Of a stretch of DNA of 64,000 nt, positions 63,080 to 64,000 are shown piece by piece. The stretch comes from JASGTU01 sp963821815 (lineage in GTDB: Bacteria; Chloroflexota; Anaerolineae; Caldilineales; Caldilineaceae), in contig CAWGFG010000006.1 of the NCBI GenBank assembly GCA_963821815.1, forward strand, positions 3,286,001-3,350,000, read 5' to 3'. The translations under genes were made by a program, and so were the position numbers. A model generated the notes under the pieces. That model was not told the origin of the DNA. It saw nothing but the letters and a program-made list of their open reading frames with translations, and did no database searches. Each line of letters opens with the position of its first letter. Position 1 is the first letter of the stretch.

Positions 63080-63242
63080 TCGTTGAAGCGTTTAGCCGTA
63101 CCTTGATATACTCTCTCGTTCTCATAAGTCGGTGGCCATGGCAGTTTGCCGGTATCGGTGGAATGTCGTCGCACATCAGGATGCGCAAATGGGCAACCCG
63201 GAGGCGGGAATCGACTTGATCGGAAATTAGGTGCTCATGTAG

Positions 63243-63276
63243 AACAAATAATAGAACATATGTTCTATTTCGTCAA
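63243..63276 (-). promoter_or_regulatory. Second SOS promoter with LexA box in the spacer
   Basis: On the minus strand, TTGACG, a 17-bp spacer and TATTAT, with AATAGAACATATGTTCTATT (63269-63250), a perfect 20-bp palindrome of the GAAC-N4-GTTC type, covering the spacer and touching the -10 box. Same design as at 19183-19211. It reads towards 62528-63079. Confidence 0.8.
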
Positions 63277-63312
63277 GCGGGAACAATGAGGAACAAACTC
63301 AGATCCATCCGA

Positions 63313-63336
63313 GCCAAGGCGTAAACGGGCCTTGGC
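63313..63336. other. Hairpin before the aspartate racemase gene
   Basis: GCCAAGGC and GCCTTGGC pair over 8 bp with an 8-base loop, 18 bp before the start. May affect translation of the racemase gene; no T-run. Confidence 0.35.
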
Positions 63337-63354
63337 AAATTAGAAAGAGCAAGC

Positions 63355-64000
63355 ATGAAAACCATCGGTATGTTGGGCGGAATGAGCTGGGAGAGCACGA
63401 CTCACTACTATACGTTGGTCAACCAGGGGGTGAAGGAACGTCTTGGCGGTCTGCATTCGGCCAAGATTGCCATGGTCAGCGTGGATTTCGGCGAGATCGA
63501 GCCGCTGATGGGACCGGGCGAGTGGGACCGTATCGGTGCAGAGCTAGCCGATGCCGCTGTACACGTGCAGGCTGCCGGCGCGGATTTTCTGCTCATCTGC
63601 ACCAACACCATGCACAACGTGGCAACCATCATCGAATCTGCCATCGATATTCCGCTGCTGCATCTGGCGGACGCCACAGCCGAAGCCGTCAAAGCGGCTG
63701 ACATGACCAGCGTCGGGCTCCTGGGTACGGCATTTACCATGGAGCAGGACTTCTATCGTAAACGCTTGGAAGAACATGGGCTGACAGTGCTCATCCCCAA
63801 CGCAGCCGACCGCGCCATTGTGCATCGTATTATCTTTGAGGAACTCGTACTGGGCATCGTACGCGACGAATCCAGAGCCGAGTATGTGCGCATCATCGAC
63901 AGCCTAGCTGCGAACGGCGCGCAAGGCGTCATCGAAGGGTGCACGGAGATCGGCATGCTGGTGAAGCCAGAGCATACGGACGTTCCCCTTTTCGACACGA
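63355..64000 (+). CDS. Aspartate/glutamate racemase-family protein (cut by window end)
   Basis: The first 215 residues are present. MKTIGMLGGMSWESTTHYYTLVNQGVKERLGGLHSAKIAMVSVDFGEIE is the family start. Catalytic cysteines are in LLICTNTMHNVA and IEGCTEIGML, as in PLP-independent amino acid racemases of the YgeA/RacD type. It would interconvert L- and D-aspartate (or related). About 15-20 residues are expected beyond the window. Weak AGAAAGAG precedes ATG 63355. Confidence 0.92.
   Translation, partial: MKTIGMLGGMSWESTTHYYTLVNQGVKERLGGLHSAKIAMVSVDFGEIEPLMGPGEWDRIGAELADAAVHVQAAGADFLLICTNTMHNVATIIESAIDIPLLHLADATAEAVKAADMTSVGLLGTAFTMEQDFYRKRLEEHGLTVLIPNAADRAIVHRIIFEELVLGIVRDESRAEYVRIIDSLAANGAQGVIEGCTEIGMLVKPEHTDVPLFDT

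Noticed and set aside
62970..63188. 72-residue frame as the true gene behind the second SOS promoter
   Set aside because: Only its middle (MRTREYIKVRLNAS) looks protein-like and it overlaps the longer unknown gene; kept only as a possible frameshifted N-terminus.

Overview
The window looks like chromosomal DNA of a free-living, moderately GC-rich member of the Chloroflexota, probably near Caldilineaceae. This is inferred from the gene families, from lipoproteins with an LAAC/LLGC lipobox followed by a Pro/Ala-rich linker, from LexA boxes of the GAAC-N4-GTTC type, and from general gene content. It is not proven by a marker gene. No rRNA, CRISPR array, insertion sequence or prophage was seen. 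One tRNA-Leu(UAA) is present.

Layout. 1-4 kb: an unassigned gene and a FecBCD-type metal or cofactor ABC transporter on the minus strand. 4.5-8.4 kb: nitroreductase, a membrane protein, a nuclease-like/winged-helix protein, a TlpA thioredoxin and an L,D-transpeptidase. 9-10.5 kb: a xylulokinase broken by a one-base frameshift. 10.8-24 kb: housekeeping and accessory genes (LysM L,D-transpeptidase, acetyltransferase, DUF255 protein, MaoC, tRNA-Leu, a LexA-controlled DUF6504 gene, HemG-like flavodoxin, an intact FGGY kinase, Fe-alcohol dehydrogenase, RNase HI). 24.5-28.2 kb: a decayed nucleotidyltransferase gene pair and an orphan A-PCP-TE NRPS-like enzyme. 28.3-36.7 kb: a tungsten region. 37-47 kb: cell-surface proteins, HisC-like aminotransferase, HypB-HypA, fasciclin protein, a decayed HNH gene, a MATE exporter and a methyltransferase. 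47-64 kb: an HTH-TPR regulator, two URO-D-like proteins, sugar-acid catabolism genes (DapA family plus enolase superfamily), a B12/radical-SAM protein, a transglutaminase-like protein, an adenylyltransferase, a hydrolase, a second LexA-controlled promoter and an aspartate racemase cut by the window end.

The most interesting system is the tungsten region. A VapB-type AbrB antitoxin gene (28365) is followed by a 412-residue protein joining a VapC-like PIN domain to a periplasmic-binding-protein-like oxyanion-sensing domain. Directly behind are tupB, tupC and tupA (tungstate ABC transporter), a molbindin (Mop) and, 2 kb on, an aldehyde:ferredoxin oxidoreductase (AOR, a tungsten enzyme). The PIN domain has lost three of its four catalytic acids, so it is probably no longer an RNase. 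A direct repeat, TATACT-N7-TATACT (13-bp period), stands upstream of vapB, upstream of AOR and upstream of the FecBCD-type transporter at 1-4 kb, and I found this doublet nowhere else in the window. I propose that a toxin-antitoxin pair was turned into a two-protein tungstate/molybdate-responsive transcription regulator: VapB binds DNA and the dead toxin senses the metal oxyanion. Its regulon would include the Tup transporter, AOR and a second transporter. A normal Phd/VapC pair with an intact PIN active site lies only 0.2 kb behind mop and serves as contrast.

The window also shows gene decay: xylB frameshift, HNH frameshift plus lost catalytic His, and a nucleotidyltransferase with its catalytic core deleted between two Gly-Gly codon pairs. 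It also has two near-identical SOS promoter designs, with the LexA box lying in the 17-bp spacer.
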